Below are positions 22,837-35,727 of a stretch of 64,000 nucleotides of DNA, in pieces (within the stretch, counting starts at the first letter, position 1; every line of letters begins with the position of its first letter). The stretch is from Cutaneotrichosporon cavernicola (taxonomy: Eukaryota; Basidiomycota; Tremellomycetes; Trichosporonales; Trichosporonaceae). Both the position numbers and the translations under genes were made by a program. A model generated the notes under the pieces. That model ran no database searches, was not told the origin of the DNA, and saw only the letters and a list, made by a program, of their open reading frames with translations. The stretch lies in NCBI RefSeq assembly GCF_030864355.1, contig NC_083396.1, positions 1,426,001-1,490,000 on the forward strand, read 5' to 3'.

Positions 22837-24492
22837 CTATGCGCCCACGAAGACAGGCGAAGAAGGGTCGTCACGCTGGGGGGCCAGCGGGGGCGAGGAC
22901 GCCGTGCTCGCAGGCGGCGATGGGTAGGGGTACATTGGGCGCGCCGTCGTCTTGATGGCGACAGGCTCAAAGTGGTGGTACACGGGGCGCGGGGAGGCGT
23001 GATCCTTTGGAGGGGGTGGATGCAAGAACTCTGGGACCGACGCGTACGCGTACTGCGGGGCGAAGACAGGAGTGCTGGCGCCACTCACACCATCGAGGAG
23101 GAGCTGGTCAGCGCGAGTGGTTGGGAGCATGCCGTCGCGCTGTGCTTCGACTTGGCGCATGCGCTTCTCGCCCTTGTCGACGTCGCGCTTGGCGGCGTTG
23201 TACATCCATAGGCCGACAGCTGTAAGGCCGATGCCGATGGCCTGGACGGCGTAGACAGGCTGGTTGAACCAGATGATCGCCAGACAGATGACCGCGATGC
23301 GCTTGATAAGACTCGCGATCGAGTAGGTCACAGGTGACGTGGACGAGAGGAGCGCGAACGCAATAAGGATCTGCGCAAAGTGCACCGTGCCGTTGACAAC
23401 AAAGGTGAAGACGACCTTGGCAGCCGAAGCGTCGCCTGTTGTAGGAGGGAGCACACTTGTGCCCCACCACACCGCAAGGAGGCGCGGCGCGTCATAGTAC
23501 AGCCACATGGGGACCATGAGTAGAAACGCCATTCCGCTGGAGAAGAAGAGGAGGTTGATCTTGTCGAGGCGGGGCGAGTCAGAGGAACCGCTCGAGCCAG
23601 GAGATGGCATGACCTTCTTGAAGAAGATGTTCTGGGAGACGAAGATGATGGTCGAGCCAAACGCACAGATGAGTCCCCCGATGTTGTTGAACGAGATGTC
23701 AAACGAACACGCAAGCATGACGCCGAGCGTCAGAGGCACGAGGGAGAGGTACGTGGCGGGCGAGTACTTGACGCCAAAGAGGAAGACATAGGTCGCAACA
23801 GTGAAGCATGGCGACAGCGCCTTGATGGTGTGCACAGTGCTCACGGGCACGCGCGAGATGGCGAGCGAGCCAAAGATGTGCCCGCCGACCTGGAAGAAGG
23901 CCATGGGAAGCGTGTGACGGATGATCGAAAGGGTCGGTGACCGAAGCCGAGCTGTCCACTTGAGGTATGGGCTCGAGCCGATCCAGCAGAGCCCGCAGAC
24001 GAAGGCAAACTGGACGATCGTGAGCGTTAGGGGGAACTTGAAGCTGTTGAGGATGACCTTGCCGGTATTGCTCGAGACCGCGCTGGACGCGTACCACAGA
24101 ATGCAGAGGAACACGAACCTCAACGTCTGGACGGAGGGCAGTTCGATGCCTCTCCCTCCTGACTCGCTGCCGTTGAGAAGGGCGCTCGCGCGATGCTGCA
24201 GCTTCGTGAGCGCATCTCCAAACGAGCTGGTGTTGCTGGTGTCGATACCCTGGTCGGTGGACTTGCGAGCCAGGCCAAATCCGCCTAACGCGGCGCCGGC
24301 CGCGTTGGCGGCACGCGCAAACCCGGACGGCTGCTGGGGTGGTGGAGCCGCAAAGAAGCCCGGGCCACCTTGTACTCCGAGGTTGTTTCCGAAGCGGGCC
24401 GGAGAGGAGCTGGGAGGTGTGTCGGCGTAGCCGCGGAGGTCGAGTGAAGAGCTGACGTGGGCAAACGGAGCGCGTTGGCGGGGGTCTGTCAT
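22837..24492 (-). CDS. Triose-phosphate-transporter family membrane protein (SLY41-like)
   Basis: A drug/metabolite superfamily transporter, probably of the Golgi/ER membrane like yeast Sly41. It is a single exon; the start at MTDPRQRAPF (24492) gives 551 residues. The frame is open further upstream to 25008, but that part is His/Ser/Pro low complexity typical of translated pyrimidine-rich leader; MSYPAPSD (about 24582) is an alternative. The TPT core starts near residue 120 with FVFLCILWYASSAVSSNTGK and continues with FPLTLTIVQF, HTIKALSPCFTVATYVF, TYLSLVPLTLGVMLA, FVSQNIFFKKV and KINLLFFSSGMAFLLMVPMW. It ends around SPVTYSIASLIKRIAVI and IGIGLTAVGLWMYNAAKRD. About ten hydrophobic segments are visible. 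Substrate unknown. Confidence 0.87.
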   Translation of the reverse strand: MTDPRQRAPFAHVSSSLDLRGYADTPPSSSPARFGNNLGVQGGPGFFAAPPPQQPSGFARAANAAGAALGGFGLARKSTDQGIDTSNTSSFGDALTKLQHRASALLNGSESGGRGIELPSVQTLRFVFLCILWYASSAVSSNTGKVILNSFKFPLTLTIVQFAFVCGLCWIGSSPYLKWTARLRSPTLSIIRHTLPMAFFQVGGHIFGSLAISRVPVSTVHTIKALSPCFTVATYVFLFGVKYSPATYLSLVPLTLGVMLACSFDISFNNIGGLICAFGSTIIFVSQNIFFKKVMPSPGSSGSSDSPRLDKINLLFFSSGMAFLLMVPMWLYYDAPRLLAVWWGTSVLPPTTGDASAAKVVFTFVVNGTVHFAQILIAFALLSSTSPVTYSIASLIKRIAVICLAIIWFNQPVYAVQAIGIGLTAVGLWMYNAAKRDVDKGEKRMRQVEAQRDGMLPTTRADQLLLDGVSGASTPVFAPQYAYASVPEFLHPPPPKDHASPRPVYHHFEPVAIKTTARPMYPYPSPPASTASSPPLAPQRDDPSSPVFVGA

Positions 24493-26411
24493 CGGTGGAT
24501 GGGCGACAGGAAGAAGATGGATGGGTGAGGATGAGGAAGAAACGTGCAGTGGAGGAGCGTCTGATGGCGCAGGGTAGGACATAGGGTGGGGCCAAGGGAC
24601 TAGATTCGGTGGCTTGAGGCCAGGGTGGTGAATGGTGATGAATGTATTGGAAGCGGCGTGAAGAAGACGATGACGAGAATGAGAATGAGAAAGAGAATGA
24701 GAAGGAGGAGGAGGATGAGAATGGGGATGAGGATGAGGATGAGAAGGAGGGATGAGGATGGAGGATGATGCCAGTTGAATTGAACAGAGTGAAGTGTAAA
24801 AAGAATGTGGATGTACGTGGAGAGATAGAGAAGTTTGAATGTTGATTACAACGGGTTGATTTAGGATACAAGACTGAGGGAGACTGAGAGCGAGAGAAAG
24901 TGACGGTGTGGTACTAGGGGACTCTTTTCCTGAAGTCGAAAATGTTAACACTCCTAACACTGGGATTGTAATGGTCCCTGACGGCAGGTGGCTAGGCACT
25001 GCAGGCACAAGGCGGAAGGCTTAAAGGCGTCAAGTTGTAGGGTAGGTATCAGGCGGTGACTTTGGTACAGTGGCAGGACGATCAATTCCGCCCAACGCCA
25101 AACCTCGATTCTTATCGTTGACATGTTTCGTCAACTAGCGCCCGTCAATGGTCGATGGGGAGCAGAGCAGAGTAGAGTAGAGTAGAGTGCTAGTGATGGA
25201 CGGAGGGCCATTGATAGAAAAAGCGCCAGACCAGAGTACAAAGTTGGGACTGGCCAAAGCAAGGTTACGGTTGTGAGTGGTAGTTGTTGTGAGGATGGCG
25301 CGTCTAGTCAATGCACCTTCACCCTCAACTGAGATCTCGTTCAGACTTAGCAATTCAGCCCCCGTAGAACAAGTCCAGGCCTCTCCATTCATACAAAGTT
25401 CTGATCTATGCAGATGCTATCCCAATTTCCATGCGGACACGTCGAACATGGAGTTTGTGGTGATATAAAGTTTCTAGCCATTGTACCTAGCAAAGGTGAG
25501 CAGCTGTGTCCAAGATGCCAACTCCCTAAACCTTGTTCCTCGTTCCTGCCCATATTCCCCGTTGGTTCTCTTCGCTCCGCTTCCATCTTCATGCTCCGCT
25601 CCTTACATCTTTCATCTGTCCAACGCTCAGCTCGCAAAGCTTGTGTTCGGAATCCATAACTTTACATCCCCACAGAACGCGAAGCACAGCATACCCTGTA
25701 TGAATCTATAAGTGGAGCATTCCCGAATCTCAATCTCCCTCCCCGCGATCATCATCACCGCACCCTAACATGACCCAACCACATGCCGTGCTATTACATA
25801 GTGCCCTTCGAGTCGGGGGTTGCGGGTGGCGGGTTGCGAGCCGCGAGTCTAGGGTCGAGGATTGCGGGTCGCGTGGAAGTAAGTTGTCCCTCTCGTTACA
25901 ATTGTCACAACCTGACTAACCATTCATGCCTTCACTCTACGCGGCCCCTGATGCTTTCTTGACTCCCTCTCTCCCCTGGTGCTCTGCCTCTCCCTCAGCC
26001 CCTCGTGTTTGTTCTGTTCACTCTTCACTCTTCTCCTAGATCTCCTGGATCTCCTGGACCTGGATTCCAGATATTATCTAGCATTCGAAGGAAAGATGGT
26101 CTGAATATAGCTGAATACTTTCAGCTAAATGATCAGCAGGGAAAGATTCTTAACATCCTGACATATTTTTCCTGCCGAATCCCTAAATCCTAACTTGAAA
26201 CTTGTTGAATCCACGTCTGGTTTCATTCCCAGTTACAGCCTATTACAGCTTGAACAGCTTGCATGTAGGAGCGAGCTATTACATTGTACTGTACAGCTCA
26301 CGCGTTCAGTGACACTACTCATGCCATCCGGACAGCAACTATACCGAGACTCCAAAATCCTCTCCATCCATCATCAGTCGCGTGCTCTCAGCTCGCGCTT
26401 CTCTGTAATCA
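24493..26411. other. 1.9 kb intergenic region
   Basis: Upstream of the transporter (to about 25000) the minus-strand leader is strongly CT-rich. Near 25161-25190 is a degenerate AGAGT repeat. Around 25815-25875 is a G-rich stretch of repeated GGGTTGCG-like words. From about 26040 to 26340 the sequence is more AT-rich, with a short CTCCTGGAT direct repeat. No coding family or RNA gene was recognised. Confidence 0.5.
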
Positions 26412-29400
26412 CTACCACATCTTGCGCCCCGGTCGCGGCTGTTCCATTCCACCCCCGTTAGAATACCCGGCTGGATGCTGTCCGGCGTGGCCAGAGTAGT
26501 AGTTGGCGTCGTAACCCATTGGGAACTCGCCATTGCCCATAAACCGCGACTGCGTGTTGGCGCGTGGGCCTGCCATCTGCGTCCCAAACCCTGTGTGTCC
26601 GTATCCCACGTGTCCGTAACTCTGCTGGGGGTTCCGGTACTGGTACCCGTTGTAGTTGCCCTGGAACGCCTGGTTCGAGTTGGCGGGGTAGCGGAAGTCG
26701 CCAGTGAAGTTAGGGTTGGCGTCCTTTGCGAAGGTGGTTGGCTTCTCTGGCGGCTTCTGGTACGCGTACCCGCCCGAGAGAGAGTTACCGAACGACGGCG
26801 ATGGCGCCCACAGGCCCTGCTGGAAGCCGTTGGCATTGCCTGCCGTCTGTCCACGGCCCATGATCCCGTACTGCACACCCATGCCTCCGTCGGGGCTCGT
26901 CGCCCCCGAGAACTGGCTGTAGCTCTGGCCGAACTGGCCCCGGGCTCCGAACGCGGACTGGCCCATCGGGTACACCGGCTTGAGGCTCGCCGGGTCAGGC
27001 GCGGTCGCAGGTGAGTTGAGCGTCGGGTATAGAGGCGTCTCAGGTTGGCTAGGCGCGGGCACGGGCGCAGACGACGAAGCCACGTTCGTATCGGCAGCCT
27101 GCTCCCACACACTCTTGAGGTGCTCGCGCTGGGGGTCGTCCCGCGCGGGAGACGTGACAGAGTACGCCAGAGTCGACTTTGCCCACGGGCCAGGAATAGG
27201 ATTGCTGGGCGAAGTCGGGTTCGTGCGCGGCGCCGATACCGGTGCAGGAGGCGGAGTGCCAGGTTTCTAGAGTCAGCTAATACTACGACATAGCTTACCT
27301 CAACGAGATCCTTTGGCTCTATTAACCCCTTGTCCTCCACCTCCCCAAGGTGTTCGAGGCTCATTTTGTTAATCTCGTCCAGCAGACTGTCGCCGTCGAG
27401 TTCGCTGGAGACCATGAAGCGCACGGCCGGCGGCTTAGCGCCATCAGCCGGGATCGATTCCGCCTGGGGGCCTGGCACGGCAATGCGAGCTTTGCCCAGC
27501 TTGCGAGCAGGTTGGGAAGCAGTGACCGCAGTTTGCGCAGGCTCAGGTGGAGCGGGACGCGTGGGTTTGCCAAACGAAAGTGCGCCACCGGGGAGCACGC
27601 GCTGTTCTACCAGGCGCTGCTTCGGCTTGCGTTGGTACGGGACGAGCTTGCGATGCGAAAGGCTGACGATCAGTCCAGTGTCAACCGGCTTCACGAAGCG
27701 GCGCCCCCCCATCGGCTGAGGAAGCAGCACATCTGCCAGCACGCGTGAGTGGGCATAGGGCTCCAGTGGTGGATCGAAGGTTTGGGTCCAACCCCGAGGC
27801 GCCTGGTTCTTGGCTTCGGCGGCTCTCAAGCGTGAACGTGGGAGGGGATCCTTGTTGGGTGGCGTCGCTTTGGGTAGCTTGACATTGTACAACCGCCACG
27901 CGGGGGGTGGAGAGGGCGGGATTGGCGCCTGCGTAGCGTCAAAGTAGTCGGGAGGGAGATGGGGTAAAGGGGCAGGCGCAGCCTTCCTCGGTCTTGAAGG
28001 CGCAGGGGTCTGTTGCGCAGGGGTCTTCTCAGCCGGAAGGCCGTTAGGCGTAGCAAGGGCATGAGCGGGTGTGGGCACTGGCGCCGGGGGTGCGACGTCC
28101 TTAACAGCCTCCACAGGACTCTTCTGCTTGTCGCCATCCGGCGAGGCCGAGTCGTCAGACACTTTGCCGTCGAGCGCCAGCGGTCTGGACTGAGCCATGG
28201 CGGCCTGGATGCGCGCAAGCATGGTGTCAAAGTTAGCTTCCCTCTTCGAAGGGTGCGGTGAGGCAATTTGGCCAAAGCCATGTGGGCGCGGTTGCTCCAG
28301 GCCAGGCGGCGCCTTTGGCCTGTTGGGTGAACGAGGCGCCTCCTCGCGGTCGCGTCCTTGAGACGAAATCGGGAGCTGCTGTGTATGGGGTGACACCTCG
28401 CGCAGAGGATGCGGCGGGAGATCGCGTGCGCCGCGACGCAGTTCACGTGGTATGTCCGTGAAGCGGCCCTGATCGTGGCTGGGCCGACGATCAGCCAGGC
28501 GGTCCACCGGCTGCTGCTGCGGCAGCTCTTGCAGCGGCTCGGTCCGGCGCCAGGACGACGCGCGGTCTGCTGCGGTGCTTTTCAGTTCTGGAGGCTGAGG
28601 CAACCCCGTGATAGGTGCCTGGGGACTGGTGAGGTCCTTAGGCCGCGGTGCCAGCGTGATCTGAGGCTGGGTTTGCTGAACAGACTTTGCGAAGCCGGGA
28701 GGAGGTGGGATGGCCTTGGACAGTCCAGGAGGAGGCGGGGGGAGTGCGGAAGAGGGTGCAGGTACAGCAGCTGATGCAGTGGGCGCTGCCGGCTTGGGTG
28801 GGGTTGGACCAAACCTCTCGGCCAACTCGCGGGCCTTCTGGCGTGCCCGTTCGGCTGCCGCTTCACGGTCCGCCTCTTCCGCCACGCGCCGCATACGCGC
28901 CTTCTCTGCTGCTGTGTGCATCTCTTCAGCCTGCGCTTGGCCACTGGGTGTAGGGGCAACAACCGCAGGGGGTGCAGCTGCTGGGGGAGGTGGCAGCTTA
29001 GCTGCCGGCTCGCGCGCGAGGGCAGTTGCGTGTATGGGAGGCAACGGTGCGCGCTCCGCTGGAGGCGAGCGAGCAGGCGGGTCGCGCACTGGGAGTTCGC
29101 GGTGACGCTCACGGTGTTCCCCAGCGTGGTGTCCTGGGTCACGATCGGTGGGGCCCGCTCGCCACGAGGGCCTTGACGCCGCGTAGCCGACACTCCCTGG
29201 CGATGCAGAATGAGCCATGTGGGGAGGAAGAGCCCGCCCCGCCTCAAGGTGAGGGGGAAGCGCGCGGTCGCGGTCTTGACGAGGCGCGTCGCGGGGCACA
29301 AGGCGGGGTTGGGACTGGGTGGGCAGTCCGCGTGCGTGGGGCTCGAGTCGGTTAGATGACGCGTTAAACAACACGCGCCCCTGCTCCTGCCTTGAGCGCT

Positions 29401-30615
29401 GCTCGTCGCGCTTGGGCCAGCTGCGATCAAAGTCGTCGCCGAAGCGCTCCGACTTGGTAACGGGCTGGTCGAGGTGATCGCGGTTCTCTGCTGCATGGCC
29501 GAAAGACGAGTACGTGCGACCGTCGCCAAAGTCGATCATATCGTCGTCCTCGTCCTCCTCCTGCTTGTCAGCGTTTACGCTCATGTCACACTTACGTCCC
29601 ACCGGTGCGCGTTGGGTTCCAAGTGCGTAAACACGTTGAGGTCATCCAAGATGGCCTGGTTGTGGGCGGCCTCGGCCTGCGCGACGGCTTGTGCGCTGAG
29701 CATGGCCTTGCGCTTCCCGTCGGCGACCTCTTTGGCGGTGGGAAACTCGCGCGATAAACCTGTAGGCGGCCCTCGCCGCTCGCTCGCGCCAACTGAACCC
29801 CAGGCGCGGCGTGCTGCGGCTCCCAACCCTTGTCCAGAGCCCATGGCGACATTGGGCATGGCAGTCCGGGTGGGTGCTGGGTGTTGTAACGTGGGCGCCG
29901 CCTCGAACGGGGCTACAGGCTTGGCCCATGGCGCGGACGGTGCCGATGCGGAACCAGATGCTGGTGGCTTGGGAGAGGTGGAAGGTTTAGAGGAGGGGAC
30001 GGTGGTGAGTTTGGAGGAGAGGAGCTTGGAGGTTGTCTGGGCTGGGGTAGCCACTGCGGCTGGGCGCACTGAAGAATGTCAGTAATGCGCACGAGCCTCT
30101 CGACAGAAATGATAGTACGCACCTAGCTTTGCTGGCGCAGGCACTGGACTCGCGGCCTTACTCAGGAACTCCTTGGTGACGCTAACCGAGCTAAACTTCT
30201 TCTTCGCATGCGCGGCAAGTGGCGGAGTGGATGTGCGCGAGGATGGCGTGGGGACCCGCACCGCGGAAGCGACAACTGGTGGGTGAGTGACAGTGTCGGC
30301 AGGAGCATGGACAGCGTCCGCGAGTGTATGATTGTCGGCATCGTCTTTCTTCTCCTCCGGCTTGGATGCGCCGTCCGCGGCGGACGGTGCGCCGTCTCGT
30401 TCGGTAGCGGGAGCGGGCTGGGTTGACCGGTCCTCATTGTGGGATGCGGTATCGGTGGGAGGGGCAGCTGATGGGGATGCCAGTTTCGCCAGTACGGCTG
30501 GAGGAGCGGTAGGGTCAGTGTTGGTGTTGGTCGATGGTGGGTTTGGCGGCGCGGTGGCCGTCGCGTTCACAGGCGCCGCGGTGTCTGCATGCTGATCGGA
30601 TGGCGAGTCGCTCAT
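26412..30615 (-). CDS. Large proline-rich protein, BAT2/PRRC2 N-terminal-like
   Basis: Four exons (30615-30123, 30068-29596, 29563-27299, 27266-26412) close to 1,361 residues. After a Thr/Pro/Ala-rich first 130 residues, a block reads KKFSSVSVTKEFLSKAA, then SKLTTVPSSKP, APWAKP, AWGSVG and REFPTAKEVADGKRKAM. This order of short motifs resembles the BAT2_N-type region in fungal proteins related to PRRC2, linked to RNA binding and translation. The middle is Pro/Arg-rich and disordered, with an Ala/Arg/Glu-rich helical stretch around MHTAAEKARMRRVAEEADRE. The C-terminus is Gly/Asn/Tyr/Gln-rich (YNGYQYRNPQQSYGHVGYGH), typical of phase-separating RNA-granule proteins. The family call is moderate; an RNA-related role is an inference. 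Confidence 0.65.
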
Positions 30616-31761
30616 ACTGCAGTGCTCCTGGGTGTGAGCGACGAGCGCGAGAGAGCGGGAACAGAGAGGGCGGGGATGGATAAGACGGGAACGGAGGAAG
30701 ATGGTAAACAGAAGGAGGAAGGTGAGGAACTGAGGGACAGGTATTGAGAAGGAGTGGATGAGGTGGATAGAAGGTGAGTGTGAGGGAGGAGGGGACAAGT
30801 AGACGAGGAGCGGTTGTTGGAGGAATTGAGAGACGAACGCTACGACGTGGTTGAATGTTGAATGCTGAATGTCACCAAACAGACGTACATGGAGCTGGTC
30901 GATGATTGGCCTACGCCGCGCGCAGACGGTGGCAAGCGAGTCGCGTCCGCAGAGCAAGAGGGTGAGGCGTCAGAGGGGTGCCAAGGGTTGTGTCGTTCGA
31001 CTGCACGACCGTGGAGCTGGATGGTGTGGGGTTGGCGGGTGGTAGTTTGTCTGGGAGGGAGGTGGGCCTGAAGTCGAGGTTGAGACTTGAAGGTGATGAA
31101 GGTGATGAGGATGACGAGGAAGATCGAGTGTGGATGATGGTAGCGAGTGACAGTGACAGTGGTAGTGCAGTGAGGGAGTGGGGAATTGGTGGCGGGGCTT
31201 GATGGCTAACAAGTTGGTTGGTTAGGGAGTACTGTTCGTTAGTAATGGTGGTATAGCAGTGTGGTGGTGTGCCCTAGAAAGCTGAATAGGATCAGTGACC
31301 CGCCCAATTCATTAATTAGCGCAGCGGTCAGCAACTTGATCCCGTCAACTCTAACCCCAGCCCAAGCCTGCTATTAGTATCCAGTATTTGCATCTGCCCT
31401 AATATCTAATTAACACTGACTAATCCCATAATCCCGTCCCTGTGGCGCAGCACATCCCTGCGCCCTCGTGAGACATCCTGTTCTCTCGATGCATCATGTC
31501 GCGCATACTGTGTGCTACCGTCTTCCTGGAAACCCAGTTGCAGGCATTCTAAGCGTCATGTCGCGTGTTGATGGCATGATGAGACACGATGTTACGGATA
31601 CCTCTTGGTCGGAAGTAGAGGCACCGCCACTCACCACTCACCTACTCTACTTGGCCGCAATCCACATACAAAGCGAAATGCATACAGGATCTGATCACAA
31701 CAAATCTATAACCCGCGTTACCCCCATCTTCCCCTCTATTCTCTGGCGCACGACGAGGTCT
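30616..31761. other. 1.15 kb intergenic region
   Basis: Between two minus-strand genes. The half next to 30616 is CT-rich on the minus strand and is probably the 5' leader of the proline-rich protein gene. The remainder (31200-31760) is more AT-rich. No conserved frame or RNA gene was recognised. Confidence 0.55.
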
Positions 31762-34700
31762 CTACGTCTCGCGGCTCGTTCTGCGCCAATGCCGGTTCTC
31801 CTCCTCCTGTCGTGCCTCCTCTTGTGCCGTGGCGAGCCGCTCGTACCCCTCCTGCTTCTTCTTGGTGGTGGCCCACCACCACCACACGCTCACCCCAGCC
31901 AAGCTCACGACTGCGACGGTGCCAAAGACCGTGAGCACGAGCCAGCCCCAGCGCGTAAACCACGGCGGGTCGTATGGCTCGAGCACGGCGTCGATGACAA
32001 TCACGCCGCCGCCGAGAGTCATGCCTCCCCGCCAGAGGGGCGTGCTGGCGGGATCATCAGCAGTGTGGGCGTCAGAATGAATGCTGGTGGTTGAGAGGAT
32101 GCCGATGATAGACTGCTTGGCTGCTTCCCATCGCACACTTGCGCGGCCCGCTGGGCCTGTGCGAGCCGGGCGATCGGAAGACCCTCCACGTGCATTGCGC
32201 ACACCGACAAGAAAGTCGTCGTCCCCTTGGGCGCGGAAGCCAACCTCACCGTACTGACTCTCAAATACGAGGAGAGTGGGGTACACGACGTCGTCTTCGA
32301 GCGCCAGAGGTGTGTTGTCCGCGGGTGGCTGGCGCGGCCCGTGTTCCGAGCTACCTTTGGGCAAGCTCGCGCCCAAGTTCGACGGGATGATGTGCAGTTT
32401 CAGCAAGCGCTTGAGTGCCTCGGGGTCCGAGAAGTAGTACGTCATGTTAATGCGCGAGAACGCCTTATCCGTCGGCACCAGGACAGTGTACGCCGGCTGG
32501 GCGAGGTCGTCGGGGTTCGCGTTTCCATCCCCCTTACCGTTCTTGCTCTTGCCCAAGGTGCGGAAGTCCCCAGGGAGGCCGAGGTCTGACACCTCTTCGT
32601 CAGTCGGCTGACGCCCTTCGAGAATCCATCCGAAGCCTGCCTTGACGAGGAGCTCTGGCATCGTGTGCTGCTTCGAGCCGCGGATGAGCTTTGCGATATT
32701 AATTTTGACGTCAGCGGGGAGGACGACGCTGTCGATGATGTGGATCACACCCGTCTCCGTCAGTGCGTTGTGTGCGCGCAGGACAGCTGGCCGCAGGTCG
32801 CCGTTGGAAGGGACAGACGCGCTGCCAGAGTCGTGCTTCGGCCACTGGGACGGCGAGCGGAGCGTATAGTTGTTGTTGTCGCTCCTGTCAAGCAAGATAT
32901 TGCCTCCTTCCATCGTCTTGAGGACTGTCAGCCCGACTTCGACATCGCGCGTGTAGAGCAGTTGTTCGACCGCATGGTAGCGCAGCACCTTGCGCAGCTC
33001 GTCGCGGCCCTCAGGGAGGAGGAGGTACTTCATCGCGAGGCCGAGGTTGTTGAAAGCCTTGTTACGAGGGAGAAAATAAGTGGTGGCAGGGTTCTTCTTG
33101 ATCGAGCGCTCGAGACCCGCTGCGTATACGGCAGCAATGTACGTGGACAGCTGCAGGTCGCCGATGGCGGTCTGCAGCGTGTCGAGTGGTGGTGCAAGGA
33201 TCTCGGACATGAAGTAGATGATCGTGTCGCCGCTCTTGACCGGCTGGCCGACAACGCTCGCGCCGCCAAACGAGATCTCGCCGACCTCGACGTCCCAGGT
33301 GGCGCCCGACATGCGGCGCTCCGAGACTTCGACACGGATTGGCTGACGTGCGCCTCCGAGCTCGGCAGTTGAGAGCTCGGTCGGGATCAGCATATCGTCC
33401 TTGACATCGTCCGGCGCGTAACTGCCTGCAAGGATGTGGTATTTGAGCAGCTGGGCTAACGGAGAAGTGTCATCCGCAGGAGGTCCAGGCACTGATGACA
33501 GTCCCAGCGGCCCCGCAATGCTCTGGGGGAAGAGCCCAGACAGCTCAAGTGGGAGCACGCCCTGCGACCCGAGGTAACCCATGTAATCGATGGCGTCGTC
33601 GGTCGGGGCGAGGATTGTAAAGCCGCGCTTGGCCTTTTTCCCTGGCTCGCCAATATACCGAACGGATAGGTTGGCCGAGCGCATGAGTGACACAAAGCGC
33701 GTCGCATTGCGCGACAGTAGTACCTTCTCAGCCGAGTTCAGCAGCTCGAAGCCCTCAGGCAGGATGACGTTGGGCATGATGTGGATCACGCCGTTGGCGG
33801 TGAAAATGTCCACAACTTCAGCGGTCGTGCCGTTTACTGAGAGCGAGCCGTTCTTCCCAGTTACCTCGAGGATGTCGCTGGCGCTTGAGACATTCGTGCC
33901 CTTCTTGCTCCACATGTCGCTCCAGCCAACGGGATGCTTGTCGTCAAGCACCAGGATCGTGCCGGGCGCCAGCACGCGGCTGAGGCCTTCGATGCCAAAC
34001 AAACCCCGGAGGTATCCGCGCTCGAGGTCGTCGAACGCTGTCGTGAACGCGTCCTCGGACGCCACGAACAATGTCACGTGCTTGGCCTCGTCGAGGGACG
34101 GCGGGAGTGGGAGCTGCGTCTCCTGCGGCACGTCAAGCAGCTGCGCAAGATACGCCAGCTGAGGCGTGTTTCGCAACGTGTCTAGGAGGCTCGAGGGTGG
34201 GGCGAGCACGCCGTCGAGGCCGATGACGACGCCGTTGCGTACCCACCGCACGCCGCGTTCTTTCTTCCTGTCCTTGTTCTTGTCTGTGTCGGGATCCCTA
34301 CCTGTCCAGATGTGTGTGTTGTTCGGATCATTCTCCCACCCAGAGCCGTCCCACACACAAGCCCCGTTCTTACCGAAGTGATCGAAGCCAACGAGCCCGC
34401 GATCCCCGCCCTCCACACTGCCTGGCAGAGCGACGCGTAGCCGCTGACCATGACTGCCAAGTAGCCCCTGTCCATGTGTGGGGGTCCACGGCGTCCCAGG
34501 TGGTGGGATAGGCGAGGGCGCCGGTTCCTTGCCCATAGGGAATAGCAAGGTCGTTTCGATAGTAATGTTATTCTCTTCCCGTGGCGCCCAATCCCTCTCT
34601 GTGAGCGTGTAGTTGAGGATATGGTACAGGAGATGCTGCCGCATTGCCCAGTTCTGATTGTCTGCTTCCGCACGAACGCGCGGCCCGTCGACCCCAGCTG

Positions 34701-35143
34701 CAGCGACGCGGCGCGCGAGCGCGGCTTCGGCCTCGTCGTCGTTGAGGAGCCACTCGGCGAGACCCGACGTCCCAAGCCAACCGTGTACGCGCTCGTCCGT
34801 GTCGGGCCGGTGCGCATCTTCCCACGCCTTCCATGCTGCGTCTGTCGGTGCAAAGATCGATCCATTAAACCGGCTCAACATCGGCACGAGCTTGGACCGC
34901 TGGAGGAGGTGCACAAAGGTGCCGTGCTTGTTAGAAGCGGACAGCGTGCTCATTATTGTCTCGGAATAGGCTGGGTTGTTAGTGGTAGGTCCAGATGGGC
35001 ATGGGATGAGCAGCTTGGGATTCTGGCGATGTCCGAGGTGCCCGTCGTCACAACTCACGTTCCATGTCTGGCTCTGAGCTTGCCAGAGGCAGCTGTGCGG
35101 CCGACACTGCAGCCGCAAAGGCGAGCAGGGCGACCGGCCTCAT
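31762..35143 (-). CDS. Secreted/vacuolar membrane protein with five fasciclin (FAS1) domains
   Basis: FAS1 domains mediate cell-surface or lumenal adhesion; yeast YLR001C is a vacuolar relative. Exons 35143-35059 and 34970-31762 give 1,097 residues. The first exon encodes a clear signal peptide (MRPVALLAFAAAVSAAQLPL). Five FAS1 units can be counted from their starts and ends: IFAPTDAAWKAWED; VTLFVASEDAFTTAF to VIHIMPNVILP; FTILAPTDDAIDYMGY to IYFMSEILAPP; TYFLPRNKAFNNLG to VIHIIDSVVLP; YTVLVPTDKAFSRIN to VIVIDAVLEPY. A C-terminal transmembrane helix (WLVLTVFGTVAVVSLAGVSV then WWWW) and a 35-residue charged cytosolic tail follow, so it is a type I protein rather than GPI-anchored. The 88-nt intron separates signal peptide from body. 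Confidence 0.92.
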
Positions 35144-35727
35144 GTCGAATGTAACGAGTGTAGTTTGTCGATGTCGGATAGGATGGAAAAGTTTGTGAAA
35201 GACAAGAGTGAATGTCAGATCAAGACGTTGACGCGGATGCGCATCACACACTGTGGTGGTAGTAGTGATAACTAGTCGTAAGTGATCAGTGATCATCCCG
35301 ACTCTCAAGTGGGGTATTGAGTGGCAAACGGAAGCAAACCCAGATGTTAGGTCGGGGAATGTCGTCATGGTCATTGGTGCCTGATCCCTGACTGGGTAGT
35401 GGAGAGCGTGGAGAAGTATTACCCTGTACCACGTGGGTTCCCTGATTACCCTTGGAGTAATGATTCTTACATTTAAAGCAATATCACACGCCTCCTTGTT
35501 GTGTTGTGTAGGGGGAGTGTCATGACAGTGCGCCAGTGCTCCGTGTGCTCCGGATGAGAGTCGACAAGTACCTACTGTAAGGTCTAGCTAGAACCGTGAG
35601 TTGTGAACAGAGGTGCAAGCAACCTATGTAACCATAATCCATGTACAAGAAGCGCCCGGGGGCTATTGTTGTTACCAGTGTCTATGTGCCTGAGACCAGC
35701 TCACGCCTGTGTATGCCTCGACTTCGC
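35144..35727. other. Intergenic region between FAS1 gene and RhoGEF
   Basis: 584 nt: promoter side of the FAS1 gene and 3' flank of the RhoGEF gene. No coding sequence or RNA gene was seen. Confidence 0.55.

Noticed and set aside
24493..25008. N-terminal extension of the TPT transporter from 25008
   Set aside because: The extra residues are His/Pro/Ser runs from a CT-rich leader; the start at 24492 (or 24582) gives a normal protein.
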